A program made the position numbers and the translations under genes. From Adenophora triphylla var. japonica (taxonomy: Eukaryota; Streptophyta; Magnoliopsida; Asterales; Campanulaceae), in contig JAFEMH010002453.1 of the NCBI GenBank assembly GCA_022495995.1, positions 248,001 through 312,000 on the forward strand: DNA of 64,000 bases. Direction: 5' to 3'. This document shows positions 56,189 to 64,000 of this stretch, piece after piece (within the stretch, counting starts at the first letter, position 1; each line of letters begins with the position of its first letter). The notes below the pieces were generated by a model that worked only from the letters and a program-made list of their open reading frames with translations, made no database searches and had not been told where the DNA came from.

Positions 56189-57172
56189 TGTAGATACCCC
56201 ATTCTGAACACGTCGGATCATATTTATACCACTCTGAGTCTCGCTTTGAGTCAAGAAGTAGAAATCCACCATTTCGTCATGTTTCGTTAAGTTTTGACTA
56301 ACCATAGTTAGTTTGGGACTAAACTGCATACGAGATAATGAAGAAAGGACGGAACTGTCCACAGAAGCAATATCTCGCCGCGAGATGGCGTGTCTCGCGC
56401 GAGATATCCTCCCTCTGCAGCATGCAGAAGGCAGTTTCCTCGTCGATTTCAACCTCTTTTCGGGATAAAACTTCATCCATCCGGCCAACCAATAGAATTT
56501 GGAGTCTAGAACCATCTTGAAGTGTTTGATCTCATCTTCAACACTTTTCCGACCCCTATAAATACTTGGTGACTTCCAAGGTTCAAAAGGAGGACAAAGT
56601 CCAGAATTTCACAACACACACATATTTTGTTGGTTTCTTTCCCTGAAAGAATCCTACGAAATCACCCTAAAAATCACCTCAAAGTTTGTTAGTCAACCTT
56701 GTTGATAAACAAACATCAAGATCCAAGTCAAGGACTGAGGCAAAGCTCTGTCCGTATCAAGACTCGATTCTAAACTTGAGTCGAAACTCTGCCCAAATCA
56801 CCTCACGCAAGGTAACCCCTAAATCCCTTTCTAATTGATTGTTAGAGTGGTATAAATCTATTGAATCTAGGATCGGCCTAGAGCCTCTCCTAATCATGGA
56901 GATGGTCTCGATGCAATCGATCCTACATTTCGTTTAACCCCGTTAAATGGATCTTTTATTGTTTAAAATCTTTTTCTTCTTCTTTTTTGAAAACCTCTCT
57001 TTTCTTTAGCAAGACCGATCTCCGGATTGGGTGGAATGGATGCTCCTTGACCTACCCATTCCATAACCTAAGCCCCGAACCCAAATCTCTTTCAAAATGG
57101 TTTTTCTATGTTCTCCAAACGAATAATATAGGTGGTGACTCAAAAAGATAAAATTCTTCTCACAACGCTACA
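56189..57172 (+). repeat. 3' LTR of the Tat element
   Basis: 984 bp, the same length as the 5' LTR, with its own palindrome doublet (56372-56404) and TATA box (56557). Preceded by a weak purine run GAGGGGCTC. Confidence 0.95.
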
Positions 57173-58247
57173 AGTGGTGGTAGTGGTAGTAGTGGTGGTA
57201 GTGGTAGTAGTGGTGGTGGTGGTAGTAGTAGTGGTGGTAGTGGTAGAACTGGTGGTAGTGGTAGTGGTAGTAGTGGTGGTAGTAGTAGTGGTAGTAGTAG
57301 TGGTAGTAGTAGTGGTAGTAGCGATAGTAGTGGAAGTAGTGGTGGTAGTGGTAGTAGTGGTGGTAGTATTAGTGGTGGTAGTGGTAGTGGTAGTGGTAGT
57401 AGTAGTTGTGGTAGTAGTAGTGGTACTGGTAGAAGTAGTAGTGGTGGTAGTGGTAGTAGTAGCGGTAGTAGCGGTAGTAGTGGTAGTAGTGGTGGTAGTA
57501 GTAGTAGTGGTAGTAGTAGTAGTGGTGGTAGTGGTAGTAGTTGTAGTGGTAGTGGTGGTAGTGGTAGTGGTTGTAATGGTAGTAGTGGTAGTGGTAGTGG
57601 TGGTAGTGGTAGTGGTAGTAGTGGTGATAGTAATAATAGTAGTGGTTGTAGTAGTAGTAGTGGTGGTAGTGGTAGTAGTGGTAGTATTAGGGGTAGTAGC
57701 GGTAGTAGTGGTGGTAGTGGTAGTAGTGGTGGTAGTAGTAGTTGTGGTAGTAGTGATAGTAGTGGTGGTAGTGGTAGTAGTGGTGGTAGTGGTGGTAGTA
57801 GTGGTAGTAGTGGTGGTAGTAGCAGTAGTAGCGATAGTAGTGGTAGTAGTGGTGGTAGCGGTAGTAGTGGTGGTAGTAGTAGTGGTGGTAGTGGTAGTGG
57901 TACTGGAAGTATTAGTAGTGGTGGTGGTGGTAGTGGTGGTAGTAGTGGTAGTGGTAGTAGTGGTAATAGTAGTGGTAGTAGCGGTAGTAGTGGTAGCAGT
58001 GGTGGTTGTAGTTGTAGTGGTAGTAGTAATAGTAGTGGTAGGGGTAGTAGTGGTATTGGTAGTAGTGGTGGTAGTGGTAGTAGTGGTGGTAATGGTAGTA
58101 GTGATGGTAGTGGTAGTGGTAGTAGTGGTAGCAGTGGTGGTGGTAGTAGTAGTAGTGGTAGTAGTAGTGGTGGTAGTCGTAGTAGTGGTGGTAATAGTAG
58201 TAGTGGTGGTAGTGGTTGTAGTGGTGGTAGTAGTAGTGGTGGTGGTA
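57173..58247. repeat. Trinucleotide array 2, right part (GTA/GTG)
   Basis: 1,075 bp continuing the array at 33594-34173, beginning with the AGTGG duplication. Mostly GTA and GTG with occasional TGT, GAT or GCG triplets. The 377-codon poly-Val frame over it is compositional. Confidence 0.95.
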
Positions 58248-58664
58248 TTGAAGGCGATGCATTAGCAATATAACAATTGCATTAGAAGGATATAATGCAA
58301 CGCCACGTAACTTAATGCTAAGGTGTTATTGAAGGTGTTGCATTAGTGATATAACAATTGCATTAGAAGGATATAATGCAACGCCAAGTAATTTAATGCA
58401 AGGGTGTTATTGAAGCAGTTGCATTAGTAATATAGCTATTGCATTAGAAAGGATATAATGCAGCGCCAAATAACTTAATGCAAGGGCTTTATTGATGGTG
58501 TTGCATTAGAAGAATCTAATATAACGCTTAGAAACCTAAGACAACGTAGAAGCCATAGCTGTTGTAATAGCTCAAATAAACCGTTGCATTAATGAAATAA
58601 TGCAATGCCATTCTAAAGAATTGTTGCATTTGATGCGTTACATTTGTTCGAAAATGTAGTAGTG
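58248..58664. mobile_element. CACTA-like terminus with subterminal repeats
   Basis: Three copies of TTGCATTAGAAGGATATAAT plus GCAACGCC (about 58277, 58352, 58439), shorter GCATTA/AATGCAACG words, then the end GAAAATGTAGTAGTG at 58650-58664. Its reverse complement starts CACTACTACATTTTC, the hallmark of En/Spm (CACTA) termini. The same subterminal repeat at 33310-33345 puts the trinucleotide array inside this element. The left terminus is not identified. Confidence 0.55.
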
Positions 58665-58821
58665 ATATATTAGGCAATTCTTCTTTCAAATTTTGATATG
58701 GGACTTGGGTTGATACCCCTGAGAAATCAAATATGCAATGTGAAATAATATTATTTCGTGATTGTTTCATTCATTTACAATAGGTATAAATAAGATCTAT
58801 ACAACAAGAGTTGTGCTAATC

Positions 58822-58941
58822 GCCAACACTAGTTTAGCCTCTATCTACGAAAAGAGATAACAGCAAAAAATATACTCCCTCCCAACACTAGTTTAGCCTC
58901 TATCTACGAAAAGAGAGAACAGCAAAAAATATACTCCCTCC
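58822..58941. repeat. 60-bp tandem duplication including the MITE start
   Basis: Two copies (58822 and 58882) of a 60-bp unit from CCAACACTAG to the first bases of the Stowaway element (TACTCCCTC). They differ at one position (GAGATAAC/GAGAGAAC). Confidence 0.85.
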
Positions 58942-59111
58942 GTTCCTAAAAGATTGTCCTGTTGTACATTTTGCAATTATTAAGGAAGAGCTTCACCTTT
59001 TTGTACCTTAGTAGATTTGCACTAACATTCATGCCTAAGTTTAGAAATGAGACATACTTTTTGGGACAAGTCAAAATGGCAAATGGGACAATCTTTCAGG
59101 GACGGAGGAAG
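58934..59111. mobile_element. Stowaway-type MITE
   Basis: 178 bp with terminal inverted repeats CTCCCTCCGTTCCTAAAAGA and, from the other end, CTTCCTCCGTCCCTGAAAGA. It is flanked by TA target duplications (58932-58933, 59112-59113). No coding capacity. Confidence 0.9.
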
Positions 59112-59259
59112 TACATGATATGTATCTCTTAGTACAAAACCAACACTATCCCCTATTACAAAGGAGCGAAATTTCCGCAAAGTATGGGGGATATTCTAAC
59201 ACTCCCCTTAGTCGAAATGGGACGTTTATATACATTGAGATTATCGTGAAAATTGTCAA

Positions 59260-59585
59260 ATATGATCAATGGATGCCCCTTGTAAAAATATCGGGAATTT
59301 GATGTCGGGAGGGAACTTGCAACACACAGACTGACCACGCGCGACCTTTTCACTAACAAAATGAATGTCTATCTCAACATGCTTCATGCGTTGAAGTTGA
59401 ACCGGATTCCCAGTAAAGTAAATAACACTTACGTTGTCACAGTAGACCAATGTGGGCTTATGAACTAGACAATGTAGTTCTAATAACAAGTTTCGGTACC
59501 AACATGACATAGAAACAACATTAGCAACTTATGTGTACTTGGCCTCGACACTCGAGCATGAGATAGTGAATTGTTTTTTGGTGGA
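59260..59585 (-). pseudogene. Copia D RNase H fragment
   Basis: Minus-strand RNase H end: LVYCDNVSVIYFTGNPVQ, then KHVEIDIHFVSEKVARGQ, then a frameshift and a degraded ADIFTKGLP region. Upstream STKKQFTISCSSVEAKY is also visible. It is truncated at about 59585 and leads directly to its 3' LTR. Confidence 0.8.
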
Positions 59586-59598
59586 CTAAGACATAAGA

Positions 59599-60133
59599 TA
59601 GACATGTTCAAACGGTTTCGGTTTCGGTTCCCGGTTTCGGAACCGCCGGTTCCTGATTCCCAAATAGTCGGAATCGTATTCGAACCATATTAATCCGGTT
59701 CCCGGTTCTATCCGTCGGTTCCGGTTCCGGTTCCGGTTTCAACGGTTCCACCGGTTCCATCACCATCTAACTTTTTTTTTTTTAAATCCAAACCTCTTAA
59801 GACAGTAAAGATGCTAAATATTACAACATTTATCTAAATTCTAGTCTAATTTAAATAAAACAACACTACACTACAAATACAAATACTAAATAAATGCTAA
59901 ATATTACATTTAACTTACCTTGATCAATCACCGGTTCCCGGTTCCGGAACCGCCGGTTCCCGGTTCCGCCGGTTCCTCGGTTCCCAATATGGTGGATTCG
60001 TATTCGAACCGTTTCAATCCAGTTCCCGGTTACATTCGGTTCCCGGTTCCGGCGGTTTCCGGTTCTCGCCAGTTCCCGATTTCGGTTCTACCCGTCGATT
60101 CCGTCGGTTCCCGATTCTATTTGGACATGTCTA
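59599..60133. mobile_element. hAT-type MITE
   Basis: 535 bp with inverted ends TAGACATGTTCAAA and TAGACATGTCCAAA. Subterminal regions are packed with CCGGTTCCCGG words (59612-59760, 59930-60110). This form is typical of non-autonomous hAT elements in plants. No clean 8-bp target duplication is visible. Confidence 0.7.
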
Positions 60134-60719
60134 TCTAGACTAAGATATCAACATGTTGGGTTTTCCAATCTAAGCACAATTAAGTTCCCAATGCAAGAAC
60201 GCATTCTTCACAATAAACTGACCGCAGTTCGGATAGTAGCCCAATACTAACCCGTTTCACAATCAGACCGAATGTTTCGCCCTAATTAATACCAACATGT
60301 TGGGTTTTCCAATCGCTAACTAGACGAGACTTCTGACGCTCAAAAATAAATATTTATTTTTTGAGACAATTTATTCCAACATAGTCACCTAATTTTCATC
60401 GATGAAATATTTAGTAACAAATAGAGGCATAATGAAAATAAAATAAAATCCAAGTGATAAATTGACAATTGAGGAAGTTTTATCCAATTAGACCATCACA
60501 ACCCTTCATGTTGCTGATGTGGAATAACTTTAAATTTCCACGATTCCAGATGAAGAAAAATTATCTTAAGGACCAATCAAAATCATTTAGACGATTGACT
60601 TGGTGTGATAGCGCCACAAATTAATATGTTTTCTCAAATGTGGTAGGTGAGAATTAGGTCATTTGGTTCAAATAAATACCCTAACGATGGTAGGGCTTCT
60701 CCAACATTGTTTCACTCGC
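60134..60719. other. No gene; possible promoter of copy 2
   Basis: CAACATGTTGGGTTTTCCAATC occurs twice (about 60151 and 60293). The last 150 bp lead into the transcribed-looking leader of the duplicated locus. Nothing else recognised. Confidence 0.4.
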
Positions 60720-61709
60720 CGTCACCCTTACTGAATTCTTCTGCCGCTCTCTTTCCTCACACACACAAAACACACATACGCTTTCTTGTCCTTCTCCAAC
60801 GCCTTACATCTTATTGAGTAAGTTACTTCCCACCTGAGATTGTGGATTTGGAAATAACTTTTATAGACATCTGATATAATTCAGATTACTATTACATACC
60901 CTAATTTCTTTTTATTCTGTCTCTTTTCAGTAATAATTATGTATCTGAATTTATTTATGGTTAATTTCATGTATCATGGACAAATGTTTTTGTCCCCAAA
61001 TGAATGCACGGATGTAAAATTTGCTTGTTCTTCCAACATAGTATTGATTTCTGTAAAGTGATATCAATTTTCCAAAATAGTATTGATTTCTATAAAAATG
61101 GTAAGTTTGGGCAATTTCTTCTGTGGAAGTTATACTTTCAGTTGTTCTAGCCAGTTGGGTTTGCGATGGGTGCAACCTTTCATCATTTTATTCTCTTAGT
61201 TGTCTTCAGTTGGATTAACTTTCTTTCAGATTCCTGTAAAGTGATATCAATTTTCCTGAATTTCTTTCTTTTGTAATTTATATCAGTAATTTAATTAGTG
61301 CTAAATTTAAGATGCATGATGTTTTCAGGCTTGATATTTATGATGATAGTGCAGCTTGAGACATGGTGGCCGGGGTGAGATAAATCAATTAATTTCCCAT
61401 TATTGATTCCTATATTACTTGCTTAAATCATCATTCATATCCCTCATTACTGTTAATTTGTGATATTTGATTGTCTAGCAAAAATGGATTCATACAATAA
61501 TTGAAATTTTCAATATATCATTTTATGAATCCATGTTTTACTCTCCTCTTTATTTAATTTCTTAATTTATTGGGTAGTGTCTTGGTTTTTGCACACTCTC
61601 AATCCATGGGAGCCCGCACTTTAGAGAGAAGGTCGTTGTTCATGGCATTTCAATCCGCACTTGGATTCGAGCTGTGAATGTCTTGGGATCCCCTGAACCT
61701 CCTAAAAGG
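60720..61709 (+). pseudogene. Copy 2 of the duplicated multi-exon locus
   Basis: Counterpart of 17340-18795: leader with TTCTCCAACGCCTTACATC and donor GTAAGTTAC (60818); an exon after GTTTTCAG (61330-61372) before GTGAGA; an exon ending AAAAG before GTAAGC (61709) with the open stretch SPHFREKVVVHGISIRTWIR plus AVNVLGSPEPPK. The short exon has a TGA after DDSAA in the frame that matches copy 1. I do not recognise the protein. Leads downstream towards the homeobox fragment at 62461. Confidence 0.5.
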
Positions 61710-61849
61710 TAAGCTAATTATTCTTTGAAAATATGTCATTTTTGTATAAATAATGTTCCAGTTTCATCGTTAAACTTGGTTGATATTGTGTGTGTTGGTT
61801 TTCTCATAATATTTCTTTAAATCTTTTATTTGCCAAAACAAGTATTATT

Positions 61850-62335
61850 GGGGTATCATTGATACAGGGAAGTTGGAATTTAGGAGGTAACACAAGCAAA
61901 CACTCAATACACTCCTCACTCTAAGCAATCAAAGTCACAAGACTTAAAGACAACAACAATATTATTAAATCACTCTCTGATCCCAACATTACAAGAGGAG
62001 GGCTATTTATAACTTCTATATTTATTTGAATACCAAAAACCATTCCTTGGGATGTATCTGCTACCTTCCAGAAAATAGACAATAACTCACTCCAGAAAAT
62101 TCCAAATGCTTCACCGTTTGGCTCATTAGAAACTACATTCATAGGGCTTCAAATCCATATACGCCAATCAGCCCAGTACTGCTCGAGTCAAAACAGTTTA
62201 TTTCTCAAAGTTGCACCTACTGCTAGACTGTCTTGCAGTACTGCTGCTATGTCGCTGCCCTTTTCTGGCCCGTATCTTTTGGACATGTGTGATGTTTTCT
62301 CTCCTGGATCAATCATGTTATTGAGAGGCTAGGTC
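61850..62335 (-). repeat. Possible solo LTR
   Basis: On the minus strand a CTATAAATAGCC promoter box (near 62003) precedes about 140 bp of leader-like sequence, as in LTRs. Absent from the copy-1 locus, so it is an insertion. No paired LTR or target duplication was found. Confidence 0.3.
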
Positions 62336-62338
62336 TTA

Positions 62339-62360
62339 CTCCCTCCGTCCTGAAATAACG
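62339..62360 (+). mobile_element. Stowaway MITE end, solitary
   Basis: CTCCCTCCGTCCTGAAATAA matches the Stowaway terminal repeat, but no opposite end is found downstream. A truncated relic. Confidence 0.5.
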
Positions 62361-62460
62361 TTTCTCTTTTGTTGTTGTCATTTTTAATGAACTTTGAGTG
62401 ATAATTTTAGGTTGGAAGTCAAAATTTGTAACCTGAAAAACGAATTTCATTTTGTGTAGG

Positions 62461-62730
62461 CGGCTACTCGTCACTCATGCCAACAAGTTCAACTCCAGAT
62501 AAGTATGACAAAAGCGGTGACCTGAACGAGGGCATGTATGAGAATTTGGCCAGTTTATGGAGGAGGGGGAGGTTGAAATGATTCAGTGTGAGAATATGCT
62601 AAGAAAAAAGAAGCGGACTATAATGAATGATAAACAGGTGTCCGTGATTGAAAAGGCTCTATTTGATGAACCAAATATGCAGAGGAAAGAAGTCTTAATA
62701 GATGCATGGGCCAATAAACTAAGTCGCCAT
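62461..62730 (+). pseudogene. NODULIN HOMEOBOX-like homeodomain fragment
   Basis: Open stretch RKKKRTIMNDKQVSVIEKAL followed by FDEPNMQRKE and AWANKLS, the start of the atypical NDX homeodomain. It is preceded by acidic sequence (DKYDKSGDLNEG) in a different frame, so there is a frameshift near 62555. The recognition helix (LKNWLNNRKAR) is not found: after AWANKLS the sequence diverges, by truncation or at an intron. In the intact protein NDX binds single-stranded DNA and regulates antisense COOLAIR transcription in Arabidopsis. Confidence 0.65.
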
Positions 62731-63757
62731 ATATGTATGAATCAAATCATTTGGTTTGATGATTCTGATCTATTTGTTTCATTGCATGAACCCTACCAGA
62801 AATTTGTTCTTTTTCACACTTCAAATTTGCACATTCATTTTTGGGACGGGGATAGGAGATAGAAGTATATTGTATGAACCCTACCATGTAATAGTTGACC
62901 GGAACTAGAATAGTATATTTACCACAATGTAATTGTTCAAGATTGAATTATAAGCCAGCTCTTCTTTTGGCTTAATGCTTGCTTTGTCTTCGCCTTTGAG
63001 TTTTCATTGAACTTGTTATGTGTGTCATTTCTGGCATTTATAGCCTTTTGTATCTTCATTAATCAATAAAATTTTCTTGTTGCCGAACAAAAAAAAAACT
63101 TATTGTCTTCTTCTACCTTCTCTGTTTTCTGTATATTCTCCCACAGTTTTACAAACCAACGGGTTGTAATGATGCGGGGTGGTATTTTTAAGAGGCCAAA
63201 AAAGGGACGGCCAATATAAATAGGATTGAGGGTGCTATTTAAAGAGAGAAAAAAATGTATATGGGGGTGTAAATTTGTCCGTATATTTTATGCGAGCATT
63301 AGGTCAATTTTGGTTCTAAAATCTATACTTGGCGAAATGAATTCTAGGCTTGACACCTCATCAATTTCCGGGTGTATCTTGACTGTGAGAAGGCCACGTC
63401 GGATGATAGAAACAAGGCTAATGACTTTTCATTTCGGCTTAAACACTGAATATACTTGGTCATGTATTTATTCCTGGTAATGGAAGTCTAAATATGATGT
63501 ATGAATAATGTTGACATGTACATTAGGAGTTATATAAATGTCCAAATACATGATATATTTCAAGTCACCAAATACATTTGGAATAAGAATGATTCCTAAA
63601 ACTGACATCTAATCAAATGCTATTAGTATGAGTACTTAATATAATACCAAATAAACTAGGTGTTTCATATGTACATGTATAAAACTCTTCATTGATACTA
63701 TTTGTATAATACTAGGTAGCAGCTGCCATTTATACCTCCGGAGACAGTTTTGAAATT
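62731..63757. other. 3' flank of copy 2, no gene
   Basis: 62870-62950 resembles 19725-19795 in copy 1 (AATAGTTGACCGGAA versus TATAGTTGATCGGAA). AATCAATAAAATTTTC near 63060 is a possible polyadenylation region. Nothing else is recognised. Confidence 0.45.
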
Positions 63758-64000
63758 TCAGTCATCACAAGGCAGTTTTGGAATTTCAGAAAGCACAAAC
63801 TCCTCAGTTTCCAGTATCATCATATCAACTTCGTTGCTTTTCCTCTTCTTCAAACTGTCAGCATATGTAACCTGAGTAATATCATCATTAATCTCCATAT
63901 ATTAGTGTCATCATTAATCTCCATATATTTTATAAAAACATAAAGTTCTCAAACTCTGAACTTACAATTTGATCATCTGAATTTCCATTCATCATTTTCA
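63758..64000 (-). CDS. 3' end of an unidentified gene at the right edge
   Basis: Last exon 63871-63758 (after ATTACTCAG; 37 codons then TGA) encodes VTYADSLKKRKSNEVDMMIL and ends EIPKLPCDD. The preceding exon is 64000-63966 with a GTAAG donor and joins in phase 0 (MMNGNSDDQI). The intron is short and AT-rich (63872-63965), with a 26-bp duplicated segment. The tail is acidic with a KKRK cluster that could be nuclear-targeting. The family is not recognisable from 49 residues. The intact splice sites and frame suggest a real host gene. Confidence 0.6.

Larger units (their letters stand above)
34174..57172 (+). mobile_element. Gypsy/Tat LTR retrotransposon with antisense cargo genes
   Basis: A 23-kb locus: a roughly 14.5-kb Tat-type element plus an 8.5-kb nested Gypsy. 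LTRs are 984 bp each (34174-35157, 56189-57172) with about 17 differences (near 1.7%). The target duplication AGTGG flanks both sides. Order: LTR, GTGGCGACTCTGCTGGGG primer site, leader, gag, G-patch plus RT, RNase H, second (archaeal-type) RNase H, integrase, A/G tract, two minus-strand genes, 41-bp tandem repeats, LTR. The dual RNase H, G-patch and antisense 3' genes are established marks of the Tat lineage. gag and pol are defective, while the antisense four-exon gene is open. Confidence 0.93.
58665..59201 (-). repeat. 3' LTR of Copia D, interrupted by a MITE
   Basis: On the minus strand the polypurine tract AAGGGGAG is followed by TGTTAGAATATCCCCC (LTR start at 59201). The LTR continues leftwards through a Stowaway insertion to about 58665. 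A TATTTATACC promoter-like box lies near 58785. The far end is uncertain because it meets the CACTA terminus. Confidence 0.6.

Noticed and set aside
57132..58265. Very long poly-Val open frame, and similar frames at 30469-30939 and 33568-34500 (Pro/Leu- or Val-rich)
   Set aside because: They result from the GTA/GTG and ACC/ACT triplet composition, which has no stop codons in several frames; no start context, splice sites or domain.
59591..60141. 8-bp target duplication for the hAT MITE
   Set aside because: Left (ACATAAGA) and right (TCTAGACT) flanks do not match, so none is claimed.

Overview
The window is nuclear DNA of a flowering plant, most likely a eudicot. The evidence is layered plant LTR retrotransposons (Copia and Gypsy/Tat), Stowaway, hAT and CACTA-type DNA-transposon remains, organelle-derived DNA, and broken exons of plant nuclear genes with GT/AG splice sites. 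I see no bacterial, phage or CRISPR content. No complete ordinary host gene lies inside the window. The only candidate for a living host gene is the 3' end of one on the minus strand at the right edge (63758-64000). The species cannot be named from sequence alone.

Layout. 1-8.8 kb: a broken tropinone-reductase-like exon, a 303-bp tandem repeat, an F-box/LRR pseudogene, then an old Copia element split by a second Copia element (A, 2924-7971). 8.8-13.5 kb: AT-rich DNA and a block that reads as mitochondrial DNA, carrying a plastid 16S rRNA piece, a decayed tRNA-Asp-like gene and retroelement pieces. 14.5-16.6 kb: a decayed minus-strand Gypsy pol. 17.3-19.8 kb: a decayed copy of a segment that recurs at 60.7-63.1 kb, with an F-box/LRR pseudogene inside it. 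20.5-28.9 kb: Copia B (minus strand, 20563-24812, identical LTRs, target duplication CCTAC) inside an older Gypsy, which is also interrupted by a long-LTR Copia (C). 29.5-34.2 kb: a hAT-like segment, two trinucleotide arrays in inverted orientation and, between them, captured exons of two genes (an SPF30-like splicing factor and an alpha-mannosidase).

34174-57172 is one Gypsy element of the Tat type: 984-bp LTRs, target duplication AGTGG, inserted into a roughly 1.65-kb GTA/GTG array. Its gag-pol is damaged (no visible capsid core, RT YVDD changed to YVND, first integrase Asp changed to Asn, two frameshifts, one stop). On the opposite strand between pol and the 3' LTR it carries two plant-mobile-domain-like genes. 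One is open across four exons (571 codons). The other is a single 498-codon frame, now split by another Gypsy element (42884-51357) with 2.69-kb LTRs and only gag open. CG-rich palindrome doublets (core ATCTCGCGCGAGAT) lie about 140-190 bp upstream of gag and of each antisense gene, in both LTRs and after pol. I take this element, with its antisense cargo genes and shared palindromes, as the best candidate for an interesting system here.

58.2-60.1 kb holds a CACTA-like terminus, a minus-strand Copia 3' end with a Stowaway MITE in its LTR, and a hAT MITE. 60.7-63.1 kb holds the second copy of the duplicated segment, including a NODULIN HOMEOBOX-like homeodomain fragment.
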